DNA from: Bryum argenteum
Lineage: Eukaryota; Streptophyta; Bryopsida; Bryales; Bryaceae
Assembly (NCBI GenBank): GCA_037043015.1
Contig: CM073321.1
Span: 39,886,420-39,950,419 of the forward strand
DNA: 64,000 nucleotides
Reading direction: 5' to 3'
This document shows, piece by piece, positions 11,922 to 23,112 of the stretch (within the stretch, counting starts at the first letter, position 1; each line of letters opens with the position of its first letter). Under the pieces are notes generated by a model, which saw nothing but the letters and a program-made list of their open reading frames with translations, was not told where the DNA came from and searched no databases. Position numbers and translations under genes: made by a program.

Positions 11922-13113
11922 CTAATCAAGCACTAGCTTCCTAGAAGCCTCTACGGCGTTAATAAGCTCATCGTATTCTGAAGTATCGAGCTCTTCAGAG
12001 AGCATTCTACGCCCAATGTTGTCTTCCCTACGGAAAGACAACAAGCCCTGACCGCGGCTTTGATGTAGACGTCGAATCCAAGGGAGGAGCTCGTCTACCA
12101 AGAATCTGTCAGATACATCATGCTCTGACCACGAGACTCGCAGTACGACATTCTCTGGTTCATTCACGACGTGCTTCTCACGGCTATCGTCGATGATGAT
12201 CGTGTCATGCTCATCAAACTTTGAGTTTAGACCATTGAAAAGCATATCCAGTGGTTTGAGGAAGAGATCCTTATTAGTCCCCTTCAACTTGAAGTTGGAC
12301 AACTTATTCCGCGGTCCACGAACCTTGACAACCTCACATGAGTTCTGCCCCCAAACAAGGCACGGGGGTGGCACACCCCGGAACAAGTAGTCACATATGG
12401 ACTTTGTGGTCCCATGAACCATCGAACTCCATACGGAGACGTATGCAACTTCACTCAACTCACGAAGGAAATCAAGGCAGAAGGGCCGAACGAAAACAGC
12501 CTTGGGACCAATCGGAGCGAGTAGGACAGAGGAATGTGCACTCGCGACCATGTTGTAAACTTGGTCCTTTGGCATGAATCTCTTCTCCTTGCAGACACAG
12601 AGGATACCGTTCAAGTCCAAGATGACATTGAGCCACTTGCATGGCACCCTTGAAGGAATAGAACGAGGGATATCCTCTACGGCTGCAACTACCGGACTGT
12701 GCGAATGACTCATCCCCTGTTCAGAAGGGGGGCAGACAAATGTGTATACAGTTAAGTACTGTACTGCCACATTTCGAGACTGACCATTTCTATAACACTA
12801 AGAAATCCCAAATCCAAACAATGCGATCACACCGAACTAATAAAGAAAGGATTGAATGAGATTTTGGAAAGGGATCAGCTTACCGGCGTCTCTGATTGAG
12901 TTTCAACTGTTTGTGAATCTCGTACAGCGGTCGAGGATGGAAGAGGAATGTGAATTTCGAGTAGGATTGAATCCGGAATGTGACCTTCATTGTGATCATC
13001 TTGCCGCGTGTTACTTGGCTCACCATGAAACGGACTCAAAGGACTAGTGTCTTTCATAGGGGGGACGTCATGAGACACACAAACATTCGGAACACTTCGC
13101 AAATCAATAGAGC
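11922..13113 (-). CDS. FCP1/NIF-type HAD phosphatase-like protein
   Basis: Two exons seen: 12884-13113 (acceptor TACGCAG, donor CCG|GTAAGC) and 11922-12716 (acceptor GAACAG), in phase; the 5' end is not identified. The second exon has the FCP1 homology pattern: motif I VILDLNGILC, the following VFVRPFCLDFLREL and VSVWSSM, and motif III TIIIDDSREKH. FCP1-type HAD enzymes dephosphorylate Ser/Thr, classically the RNA polymerase II tail. Here the second acid of the DxDx(T/V) loop is Asn (DLNG), as in a plant subgroup of FCP1-like proteins known from general experience, so phosphatase activity is doubtful. The frame is intact and ends in TAG. The introns and flanks contain the same palindrome as the ParB/methylase and DUF7869 genes nearby, at 11719 and 13323, linking them as possible cargo of one unit. 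Confidence 0.7.
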
Positions 13114-13229
13114 CTGCGTAGATATCAGAGGGAGAAAATGTGTAAGAAAATATGATTGTATTTCAAATTCTGCGTTCAAAAATGAGCGTCATATACAAAA
13201 AGTATTTACACGATGAACACCAAGTCCAA

Positions 13230-14220
13230 TCTAACAAAACTATCCTAGGGGAATATATATACTAGTCTATCAACAACTGTCGAAGGCTTCTACAGGCGAA
13301 CTTCCATTAACCGAATGAGAAGTTCAACTCGAGTCGAGTTAAATGAAAGACTAGATCGTGGAGTTCAACCTGATTCGGTAACGTTCCGATCGAGAGTCTG
13401 ATCCTGTGTTCCTATCTGCTCTTCCTCATCCACGGCCTTCCGTTCCAACTAAACTGGGTCCGATGGTGTGGAGCGACTTTATGGGCCTTGATCCCTAGAA
13501 ACAACTTGAGCGATGTTGCCCGCAGGTGAGGGAGCTGCAGTCGCCTGAGAAGGCGTGCCTTGGAGGGATGTGAACCGCCGAAACGGTTCACGCTTGTTTG
13601 AAACACTATATATAAGCATTAGACCAATATTTTTATGTTGAAAATACCCAATGGGGACATTTAGGCTAATTCCTTCGGGTTCCGGAATTTCTAAAATAAT
13701 TGGAGGGCTCTTGCTTAAATGGCCCAGTGGTTGTTTGTTCTATCCTAAATTAGTAATATTAACTTGCGTCTAGGTTTCAAGTCATGTTTTTGGGTTATGT
13801 TTTATTACTTTATCACTATTCATAAATGCTCAAAGGTCCTCCTAGCTAATAAACTAGGGAATTAGTAAACCATGCGGATGAAATACTGGATGAACAAGTT
13901 TCATCCGGCTGAACCGGATGAAATTCTACCACGTCCAAGTGCACGACTAGAGAGAGGAAGGAGAGTTAGGGTTGAGAGTTTTTTTTTAGAAGAGTGTGTG
14001 GAGAGGTGTGTGTGTGTGGAAGGTTTTTGGGAGATCTAAGATCTAGATCTTGTTTTTTTGGGGGCCGTTTTGGAATCTTTTTGCTTGTGGTTTTGTAGCA
14101 ATCGGTTTTAGATCTAGTTTGATGAGCATGTTTTGTTGGAAAGGGATTTTTGGTGAAGGAGAACCCTAGGGGTTTGGAAAGAGGAATGTGTGTGTGTTCT
14201 TGGGTAGGTAGAAGGGTCAA
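13230..14220. other. Non-coding stretch
   Basis: No gene supported. It holds one palindrome copy (13323-13344), a short GT-rich run (about 13990-14020), and generally AT-rich sequence leading into the 179-bp tandem repeat. Confidence 0.5.
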
Positions 14221-14221
14221 G

Positions 14222-14800
14222 GCGAAGGCGTGGTGGCCGTTGGAGTGAAGGAGGGTCGGCTGTAGCGGCAGATTCAAAGGCTGACTTTGAAGGGCGACAA
14301 CTCGAGATCTACAAAGACTAGAGGGTCAAACCTTGGTAATTCAGAAGCGCCTCCAAGCCCTCTTTCTAGCGATACTAAGTTCGCCCTCAGCGGATTGAGG
14401 ACAGAGGCGTGGTGGCAGTTGGAGCGAAGGAGGGTCGGCTGTAGCGGCAGATTCAAAGGCCGACTTTGAAAGGCGACAACTCAAGATCTACAAAGACTAG
14501 AGGAACAAAACTTGGTGATTCAGAAGCGTCTCCAAGCCCTCTTTCCAGCAATACTAGGCTCGCCCTCAGCGGATCGAGGACGGAGGCGTGGTGGCAGTTG
14601 GAGCGAAGGAGGGTCGGCTGTAGCAGCAGATTCGAAGGCCGGCTTTGAAGGGCGACAACTTGAGATCTACGAAGATTGGAGGGACGAGCTTTCGTGATTT
14701 GGAAGCGTCTCCAAGCCCTCTTTCCAGCAATACTAGGCTCGTCATCAGCGGATCAAGGATGGAGGCGTGGTGGCAGCTGGAGTGAAGGAGGGTCCAGCAG
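14222..14800. repeat. 179-bp tandem repeat, about 3.3 copies
   Basis: Units begin at the word GGCGTGGTGGC(C/A)G at about 14226, 14405, 14584 and 14764 (the last partial). Copies are about 90% alike by eye. Each contains GAGGGTCGGCTGTAGC, AGGGCGACAACTC, and CTCCAAGCCCTCTTTC. The period is 179-180 bp, not a multiple of three, and open frames differ between units, so it is not protein-coding. Confidence 0.85.
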
Positions 14801-15164
14801 TGGTCGGAGACAACGTGAAGGGAGCCCATCCCTTCTCAATTCCTTGATATTTGTGTTTTTTGCAATTGGTTTGGTTGTGTGGTTAGACATAGTAGAGATT
14901 GTGAACTTTATCCTAAAAAATGGCAATTTCATTGCCCAAAAATTGGTTGTGATGATTTAAATTGTGTTGCATGCTCTTGTCTTTGGTGTTGGCCTTGGAT
15001 TGGAATGGTTGTGCTTCGCTTCCCTTGCTGATTTAGATGATTGAATGCTAGAATACACTAAGAGTAAGGGTTGCGCGGAAGCGCTGCCCAAATTTTATGC
15101 TGAATTTACAAATTTAGTTTAAAATTTAGAGAATTTGGGACCAAGCGCGGAAGCGCTGCCCAAT

Positions 15165-18100
15165 TTAATTTCGAACTTCAAAGTTTAGGTTGAGAAGATT
15201 TGCTAAGATTGCTAGGTTGTCCATTGCTTGGGAGGTCAAATTGTTTGCATTCCTCCCCCACGGCCCGACTTGTGAGTTAGAACCGGAAGACCGGGATTTT
15301 AACCTCACAAGGGAACGTCGGGGAGATGCATGTCGAGCTGCACCGCTGTCGGAAGACTGAGTAGGCTCGTGGGTCAGGAGCAGAGGTTTACTATGACTTG
15401 GTTCGATGGAGAGGAGAGGCTTTGCATTCAGGTGCGACATTGCTTGGACTACCATCTCAGGCATTCTCGTGAAGGCCTCTGTCAACATAAACTTCCATCG
15501 TTGCTCATTCTCCTGTCTCTGGGCTCTGCGTTCCTCGCGCTCTCGAGCAAGCATTGCTTCAACATCCGCCCTTTGTCGCGCTTGCGCTTCCTCCTGCATT
15601 CTGACGAGCTTCTCCATCAGAGTTTCAACGGATAGTGACTCCCTTTTCCTCTTCTGAGGCGATGGCGTGGAAGCCCGAAGAGAGGTATCCGAGTAGCCTT
15701 GTTCCTGGGGACGAGGAAGATGAGAAGATGAGCCTCGTCCAGTTTGGGGCGTTACCGGGTGTTGGGAACCGTAGGCCTCAACATCCTGGACAGGATCGTC
15801 ATCGTCATCACTTGACCCGATTGCGATCGGACTTGGGTCATTCACGTCAAGTGGTAACTCTACTCCCCTTCCCCTTCTGCGTCTTCGTGGGGGGTGGTGG
15901 TGCTTCTAGTCTCTCCCTGGATAAGGAAGCCTCATCGATCGGGTACCCTTTTTCGAAATCTCGACGATCCAAGTTGAAGACATCCAAAGAAAGTCTGACA
16001 ACTTTGTCGTGCTCTTCGCTGGAGCTGATCGTGTAGTTCATCAGGGAACACATCTGCAAGTAGACACATCAAGAGATGCAACGTCAATCATATGAAAGTT
16101 TAACTCGAATCGAGTTGAAATGGAGGTGGCGTGTGAGAGCACGACCAGACTACTCTGCTGTGTGCATTCAACTCGAGTCGAGTTGAATACCAAATATAAA
16201 CTCTAAGTGCCATCAAACACCAAATTTAACTCGAGTCAAGTTAAATATAATAACGCATGCAAGAACATGATATCGTAGCATACTAAGTAATCCATTCAAC
16301 TCGAGTCGAATTGAATAGAGTTCAAGTTAGTGTAAAACGATCCCTGGTCACTGAGGTGCGCACTGAACTCGACTCGACTTAAATACAATTAGCATAGCAA
16401 GCAACAGAGTCATGGCGAACTATTCAACTCGAATCGAGTTGAAATACATAGGATATCCTTACCCAGGCCGCACAGTAGAGCTTCCCGCCTCCAAAAACAC
16501 TGAGGATCGCATCCCCTTCCTTGCAGAAGATATCAAGCAGCTTCAGGTAGAACTCCATCCTCAATTCCGTATTATAAATACGGTACTCGAGCTCGTTGTA
16601 TCTCTCGCAGATCTTGAACTGTGGAGTGTCGGGGGCCTGGAAGAACTTGGGGAGATTCGAAATCCTCAACTTCTGAGATTTTCGAAACAAGAAGAGGATC
16701 TGGACATGATCCTTGGCCCCTGCCCTCGACGAGGTTTGATCCTCGAGTCGCTCGTAAGTAGCCGGAACGTATTCCGCATACTCTATCTTGTAGTTTGCTC
16801 CGAACTCGCAAATATCGAGGTGATTCTTGATCTTCGCCACAGCATCCTTACTTCCGCAGATCCAAACCCAAACGGGGATTTCAGTTACCACGGGGTCCGT
16901 GATAGACTTTAAGACTTGGAGAACGTTCTAGAAGTAGGAGCCTGCTGACGAGCTCGATGACGCTGATTCCTCCTGTGCTCCGGGGATATTACGGAAGTCC
17001 ATTATTCCGACCTTGATTCTCTTAGCAGACTGTTCATTCCAAGAGTCATCGTGCCGTTCCCCTAGAGCATCGTCCTCCAGGTTGTAGGCCCTGAAGTTTG
17101 CTTCGCCCCTTGGAACCTGGAACTTCCCCTTGTTGGCGAGGAAGCATCTGAAGGACTCTGTTGCATACGGCGAGAGTTGCTCAAAGGACTTGTTCTTGTT
17201 GCTGGGGAATTTCGCCAGCGTGAAGAAGGATTTCCCGGGATTCGTGATGAGCACGTTCAGTGTAGCTGGAGTGATCTTAAAATCGGTCTTGAATTTCTTC
17301 CAGCTCTCCTTCCTGAAGTCCCCACTCGTGCTGAACAGCATTAAGTCAGGGCGCATGCTGTGAATCACGCGCTTCACGATGGTCTTCCTCTTGCAGCGCT
17401 CCAGCCAGTCGTAAGAGCTGTAGCAATCTACAAGCACACCCTTCATCTGCTTCAATGTGACTTTGGGATACTGATGTCGCCGTTTTGGGTTCGGTCTGTT
17501 CAGCATATGCTCGGCTAATCGCTTGATCTGGGCTTAGCTACAGTTTCCGATCCATTTGAAGAACACCCTAGTGAGCTGCCCATGATCAGTCTTCCATTTC
17601 CCCAACTCCTTCATCTTCCTTCATGTGTCTGGGTCGATGAGCTCCCCTTGGGATGCGGATGAGATAAGCTCAGACCAGACGTCGTAGACATCATTTGGAG
17701 CAGTGATGATTTTTACCTCATTTTGGATGTTGAGCTTCTCTATGGCCGCCTTGCTAGTTGTCACTCCTCTCTGGGCGTTCTTAACGTTGATGAGAGCAAA
17801 TCTAGTCCTGACAGCTTCCATGAACTCCTGTATCAACCGAGTATGATATTGAGTTAGATATCTAACTCGAGTCGAGGTGAAATAGGTTACAGCAGGAATG
17901 AAATCTAAAAATCATCGTTAGTAGTGTAGGACAGTATTCAACTCGGATCGAGTTGAATGGAGGTACACATACGTTGAAATTGTCCTTTGCAGGTTTCTTG
18001 CCCTTGTTGGGCCTCTGTGTCACAGTCGTGCCAACCTCAAGAGCCTCCTTCGGGTTCTCCGATCTACCGAGGCTTTCCCACAGCTCCCGCGCCCCGATTA

Positions 18101-18809
18101 TGTTTGTCGCCCACGTTGGATTTGTATTCATGAAGTGGTTGACCCTGTTGTAGAACGCGGAGATTCTCTGAATGATGGGCTTATCTTCGTTTCATACCAC
18201 GAAGTAGTCCCATGTCTTGAATGCATCCCTAATGCTAGCGTCTACATCGAGCCGGTTTTGCAACTGCTCGGATGCCTCGACGCAATGCTGTCCGTTGACT
18301 ATGTAGAACTCCCCGTCCTTTATCTCCTCCCAAGATCGGGGTTTAACGAGCTGATCCTTTGGGTAGACGCAGAGGGTGTTCTTCTTGCTCTTATCGGACA
18401 TCTCAATCAGGAAATGCATCGTGTGCTTGACTTTCTCCTGCTCGAGGTTTCGGATGTTCAGGTCCGCAGGGGGGGTAAAGAGACGCTCGATTGGAATCTC
18501 GTAAGTCACATCTGAGCCGAAGATGTATGAGTCTTGGCAAAGCCCCCAGTAGTTCTTGAAGGCATTCATGGACTCCTTGTAATCAACAACTTTGTCTACA
18601 TTGTCGATGGGTACTTCCGTCAAGGCCGACACTAAGCTCGCCTGTTCAATCTCAGTGGGGTCGGCCAGGGTCGACTTCTTCGTCGTGACTGATTTGAGCT
18701 TCTTTTGTGTCGGCCCCCGCTGAGCTGTGGACGGATTCGCCTTGCGCCTCTTAGATCCCGTCGCCTCAGGAGTCTGATATAGGATGGACTCGTGGCTGCC
18801 GCTTTGCAT
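15165..18809 (-). pseudogene. ParB-like / DNA-methylase-like fusion protein (copy 1, most complete)
   Basis: Exons 17973-18809, 16463-17827 and 15165-16053, all joined in phase by GT-AG introns; start ATG at 18809; about 1,030 codons. Residues 1-90 are basic and Ser/Thr-rich (SKRRKANPS). A ParB/Srx-like domain follows: IPIERLF..., then FYIVNGQHCVEAS, where the usual Arg of GxHR is Cys. The middle part is unrecognised. The C-terminal half has the class-beta methylase order: a motif-IV-like VGIMDFRNIP (DPPY not conserved), then LKLLDIFCKEGD followed by LSVFGGGKL, matching motif I FxGxG. A coiled-coil, Glu/Arg-rich tail ends the protein. ParB-methylase fusions are known in prokaryotes and phages. 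Damage: in-frame stops at 16928, 17534, 17621 and 18192, plus one frameshift in a G6 run at 15889-15894. The divergent neighbour at 19655 shares an 845-bp intergenic region full of palindromes. Confidence 0.65.
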
Positions 18810-19597
18810 GCTTACTTCCTACATCAGACGAAGGGGCGTCATTTGCATCTTCTTGCGTGACGTTACGAATCGAGTTAAATGTGGATTCCCAGATATTATG
18901 TGATACAATCTATATGTATCAGTGAATCTCATGGAATCCGAAATGCTGTATTCATGGGTCTTCACATTCAACTCGAATCGAGTTGAAATAGTTATTACCA
19001 AATGTCATAATGGGATGTTCCGATAATAGTGCGGATATTCAACTCGACTCGAGTATAATCCCGTTGTGGATATCCGTCAGCGTTCCTGGAATCACATCGT
19101 TTTTATTAGATTTAACTTGAATTGAGTTAACTGTGATTTTCCAGATATTTCGTGATGTAATTTATATGTATCGATATAACTCACGGACTCTGAAATGATA
19201 TAGTCGTGCGACTTGACATTCAACTCGAGTCGAGTTGATTTAGTCATCACCCACTGTCCTCTTGTTTGTCCCTGGGTGTATAAAATCTTGGTAATTCCGG
19301 TGTTTTACTAGAGTCTTGTCGAAGTTATCGGTTTAGATCTCGGGCTCGGATACGTGATATTGTAATCACCCTAACAGTATTTAACTCAAATCGAGTTAAA
19401 TCAAAATTAGCACATATTTAGAGATATACATTTCTGTGAAGTAGATTTGCTTCAATTATCTGTGGGCATTCAACTCGATTCGAGTTGAATTCATAGACAT
19501 CTTAGCTGGCAGAGAATTTATTCCAACATCTTGTCTACGTGTAAATAATTCTATTCGATTTCTGTCATTATTGTATTCAACTCGAGTCGAGTTGAAC
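16099..19597. repeat. Interspersed palindrome TCAACTCGAGTCGAGTTGA
   Basis: Sixteen copies in this span, at about 16099, 16167, 16225, 16295, 16363, 16422, 17862, 17937, 18861 (half), 18967, 19038, 19109, 19219, 19379, 19469 and 19576, plus two outliers at 11719 and 13323. Each is a 20-22 bp near-perfect inverted repeat. All copies fall in introns or in the intergenic region between the ParB/methylase and DUF7869 genes, with spacing mostly 58-110 bp where dense. They look like binding sites or a targeted short repeat. Substitutions within copies are mostly C/T or A/G exchanges. Confidence 0.9.
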
Positions 19598-19654
19598 CGC
19601 CACATATTCTTCTGTTCTTCAAGTCGCGTTCGTGATTAATTTGCAGACTCTACC

Positions 19655-22489
19655 ATGGCTGCTCAAGATGTTCAATTGCTTGGTGATTTTCCCTCTGATG
19701 AAGAGGTTGTGGAGCAACCTGAGGTTCCGAAAGACGTTCCAGTGTGTGAAGGTATCCCTCGGCGTCTTTGGGCTACAAAGTTCGTTACCCTTTACGGTGA
19801 CAAGGGTCGCCCTGTAGCGGAGGGCCTTTGTCAGAGCATCAGTTACGATCTCGTCCTCGGAAGCAACGGTCCACTTGGGCACTCCCGAGTCGCAGTTCAA
19901 ATCTCGAGGACCCTTGATGCCAGAGTGGTGCCAGATGAGTGGAGATATTCTGTCAGGGCGTGGCCGATCGATAAAGTCTTCTATAATGGGGCTAGTCTCA
20001 GAGACCATGAGATACGACACGATCATGACTCTCGTGTTGCACGTCTTGCGAGACCTCAGTCATTGAGTAGCCGGAGTTACAACAATACATCTAGGAACCC
20101 GCCTCCTGAAACATCCGTCAAATCCAAAGGCTTATAAACTCAGGAGTCTATCAATTCTGTCTCAAGCAAAGTATGCTGCACCAGGAACTGCGTTCAGCCC
20201 TTCCGGAGGGACAAGATCCGATGTTTCCGAGAGCGGATGTATAGTGGTACAACCTACCAATTCAGGTTTCACATGAAGCTTGACGTTCACAGGCAGGTTC
20301 ATCAAAATGCTGGCGGGAAGAGGGTGGTCACGGTTGAGGGAATCGATGTATGCTTGCCTGCGTGGAGACATATTGCTGGAGTGTCGGAGGCAACCTTTCA
20401 TTGGATTCAAACGTACGTGGCCGATGGCGTCATGGCCCATCCCCATGGAAATTTGTCTTTGCTTAAACAGCGCACGTCGCAGGCAACTGCAACCCTGCGT
20501 TGCATCCTGGAGAACTCTGCGGATCACATGCCGCACCGAACGAGGACACTAAAATCTGGAGAGAAGGTTGTATCCATGATTCTTCCCGCTACATGGAAAT
20601 GGAACAGTACCATCCCGAAAATCAACGCCGCAAACGAAGGCTTGGGTTTGAAGATGGTCTCACCATCTTCTCTGAGTAGAATTCGGAAGTTACACTTTCC
20701 TGAATTTGATGCGAAGAAACCCGGGGATAACTTTGCTCGGTGCTCCAAATGTGATCGGTTGCACACACTCCGTCGTGGCTCTATTCCTGGGTCGCAACAA
20801 GCACTACTTTGGGCAAAAAAGCTCGAGGTACACTTGGCTGCAGCCCGTGCTCATCGGGAGTTATATTATGCAAACAGGCATAGGTCAAAAACCTACCCGC
20901 ATGAGTGTTTGACCATTATGCATGACAAAATGGATCATGCGAAGACCGCTTCCCCTGTCTTTTCTCACAAGAGTAAGGAGCTCGATGGTTTGATGAAGCT
21001 ACCAGTATCCGTCACAGGAATGATCGCTCATGGCCACGGAGATGTACGCTACACACATTACGTTCTAGATATTTTCGCACACGATTCAAATTACACGGTG
21101 GGCTCTTTTGCTAAGCTGCTCCGAGATATAGAGTTGCCACCAAAGTACTCTTCGAGGGAGCTTTTTCTTCGGTCGAGGTCTGCACCTATCTTTGATGCTG
21201 TTCTCCAAGGTGCGGAGACTTGCGTATCGTCACTCCGTCCAGCACCAGCTGTTCCACTTCGAGGGATTTCTCTTCTGCCAATTCTCAATGTTCAGGTGGA
21301 CAATGCAGCAGGGGACAACAAGAATAGATATGTATTCTGTTTCTGGTCTCTCCTTGTTGCGAAGAAGATCTTCCGCGAGGTATATGTCAATTTCATGTTG
21401 GTTGGGCATTCCCATGATGACATCGATGCAATGTTTGGAAGGTGGGGCATGTTGTTGAGGAAAGACAATTTCCCCACTATTCCGTTACTCATGAAATCTT
21501 TCATGGACGTGGAATCTATTCCAGCCATCCCCCACCTTGTTGAAGAGGTGCCGGATTTTAAAGGATTTATCGATGGGTTTATCAGGGATGGAGGGGAAGC
21601 ACTTGTTGGTCATACAAAGGCACAACAATTCAAGTTCTTTTTGGATTCTACAGGTTGTCCTGTGATGAACTACAAGGTTTCGTGCACAGCAGAAGATTGG
21701 TTGCCAAATAATACAACCGGAATTAAGTTGTGGAGAGAGGACTTGGAAGGTCGTTCTTTGTGGCCACGTGGTGATCCAACTCCTACGACGCATCGTGCAA
21801 TGAGGGGTGTGGAGGACATTGTGAAGGGCATTTCTGGATTTATCAAGTACTGGGAGGCAATGTCTGATGAAGATAGAACTGGAGAGTATAGAAGACGCTA
21901 TGAACATCTTGTGTTCTATTGGCGCGCTGTGAAGGCAGCACTAGAGGTTCCCATTAAACCATCAAATGTTCTTCGGGACGGATTTTGGCCATTGTCCAGA
22001 ATAGATGCGACTTTGGAGGACCAATTTGCTGAAGATGGCGAACTTCGTGAGGAGTTTGGAGAAGATGAGGCATATGTTGGAGAGATCCGAGATCGCCCTC
22101 AACCATCTTTTCGTGTAGCTCGTGATGTTTATGAAGGATACTTTCTTGCTATTGGGCCTGCTGATGGTGACTCACGACCGGTGTGGATTGCTCGAGCGTT
22201 GTCAGATCCGAACATAAACCCCGAGCAGCCAAATTGCATCCTTATTCAATTCTTTCGGCCTACATCAAGGGATCAAGATGTGCAAGAGACCTACAATGGA
22301 TGGAATTCGGTCAAAGGATTGCGTTGGAAGGTTGACGATACTCAACCTCCTTTGTGGGAGAATACAGCTTCATTGATGACTTCATGGAAGTCAAAGGTGA
22401 AGAAGGATACAACGGAGTGCACTTTAAAAATTTCGGTGGATCAAATTAAAGTCATTCACGATACTATAGTTGAATTTTCTCATGCTTGA
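19655..22489 (+). pseudogene. DUF7869-type transposase-like protein (copy 1)
   Basis: The frame runs from the ATG at 19655 to a TGA at 22487-22489, about 944 codons, broken once by TAA at 20135-20137. The remaining 750 codons from ATG 20237 are intact. An N-terminal Cys/His-containing part (KVCCTRNC, around 20168) precedes a helical region, a CSKC motif near 20740, and an RNase H-like core with QVDNAAGDNKNRY and, 38 residues on, LVGHSHDDIDAMF. This pattern matches the uncharacterised DUF7869 family found in many plant and other eukaryotic genomes as multicopy, transposon-like genes; its chemistry has not been shown as far as I know. The acceptor-like TTTGCAG just before the ATG suggests a 5' UTR intron. 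It is divergent from the ParB/methylase gene. Confidence 0.7.
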
Positions 22490-22499
22490 AGGTCTTATA

Positions 22500-23030
22500 T
22501 GTATTGCAATCATATTTGTGTGTTGTAACAACTACATAGTCATGGCTTTGTCTTACGACTTAGAAATAATAATCTTTTGTTTCAAATTCAAAAGATTATA
22601 GGCATTTATAAATATAAAAGATATGTTAGACCAAATGATCGACAAGGATGTGTGGTTTAGGATGTTGGTAGTATCAATGGAATATGGAATATTTTCAAGT
22701 CACTTAGCTCACTTCGAGCAACACTTTGTTTGTGGTACTGGGTTTCATTTGAAATAAAAAATACATTGTACACATTTATGAAAATATATTTCTATACTAT
22801 ATTATAGTATTGATTTGTTCTTTCCATTTAGTACTTTTGTCGATTGATTTATGTGATTAAAAATGATAACATGTATTTAATTTGTTATAAAAGGTAGTAG
22901 TGGTTAGCACCACTGATGTTTGTGTGTGTCATACATGTCACAATTAAGGGTACGAGGTTGGTTGGTAGCAAATATTTTCCTGCCCGCTGAAGCTCACTTA
23001 GCAGTACCAAGTCATGTGTACATTTTAGCT
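22500..23030. other. AT-rich 3' flank
   Basis: No gene seen; possible 3' UTR of the preceding gene and unclassified AT-rich sequence. Confidence 0.5.
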
Positions 23031-23034
23031 GCTC

Positions 23035-23112
23035 AAACGAGTCCGATCGGAATCGAACTCGGACCACCTGCGTTAAACAGAGACTCCTTCTCATCCAACC
23101 ACTCAGCTCATG
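23035..23112 (-). repeat. tRNA-like sequence, probable SINE head
   Basis: On the minus strand the sequence has a pol III A-box-like word (TGAGCTGAGTGG) and, about 45 bases later, a B-box-like GAGTTCGATTCC. The intervening region has an anticodon-arm-like stretch with TTTAACG. The T-arm pairs imperfectly and there is no clean acceptor stem, so this is more likely a tRNA-derived SINE head than a working tRNA gene. The body would extend toward 22885, but its 3' end was not defined. Confidence 0.5.

Noticed and set aside
13412-13606. 64-codon minus-strand frame as a gene.
   Set aside because: No start context, splice signals or recognisable sequence.
14287-14960. Repeated 60-codon frames in the 179-bp repeat.
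   Set aside because: Period is not a multiple of three, so the frame does not continue; homology is at DNA level only.
16099-19597. The palindromes as a microsatellite.
   Set aside because: They are separated by 58-160 bp of unrelated sequence or more, so they are interspersed sites rather than a tandem repeat.
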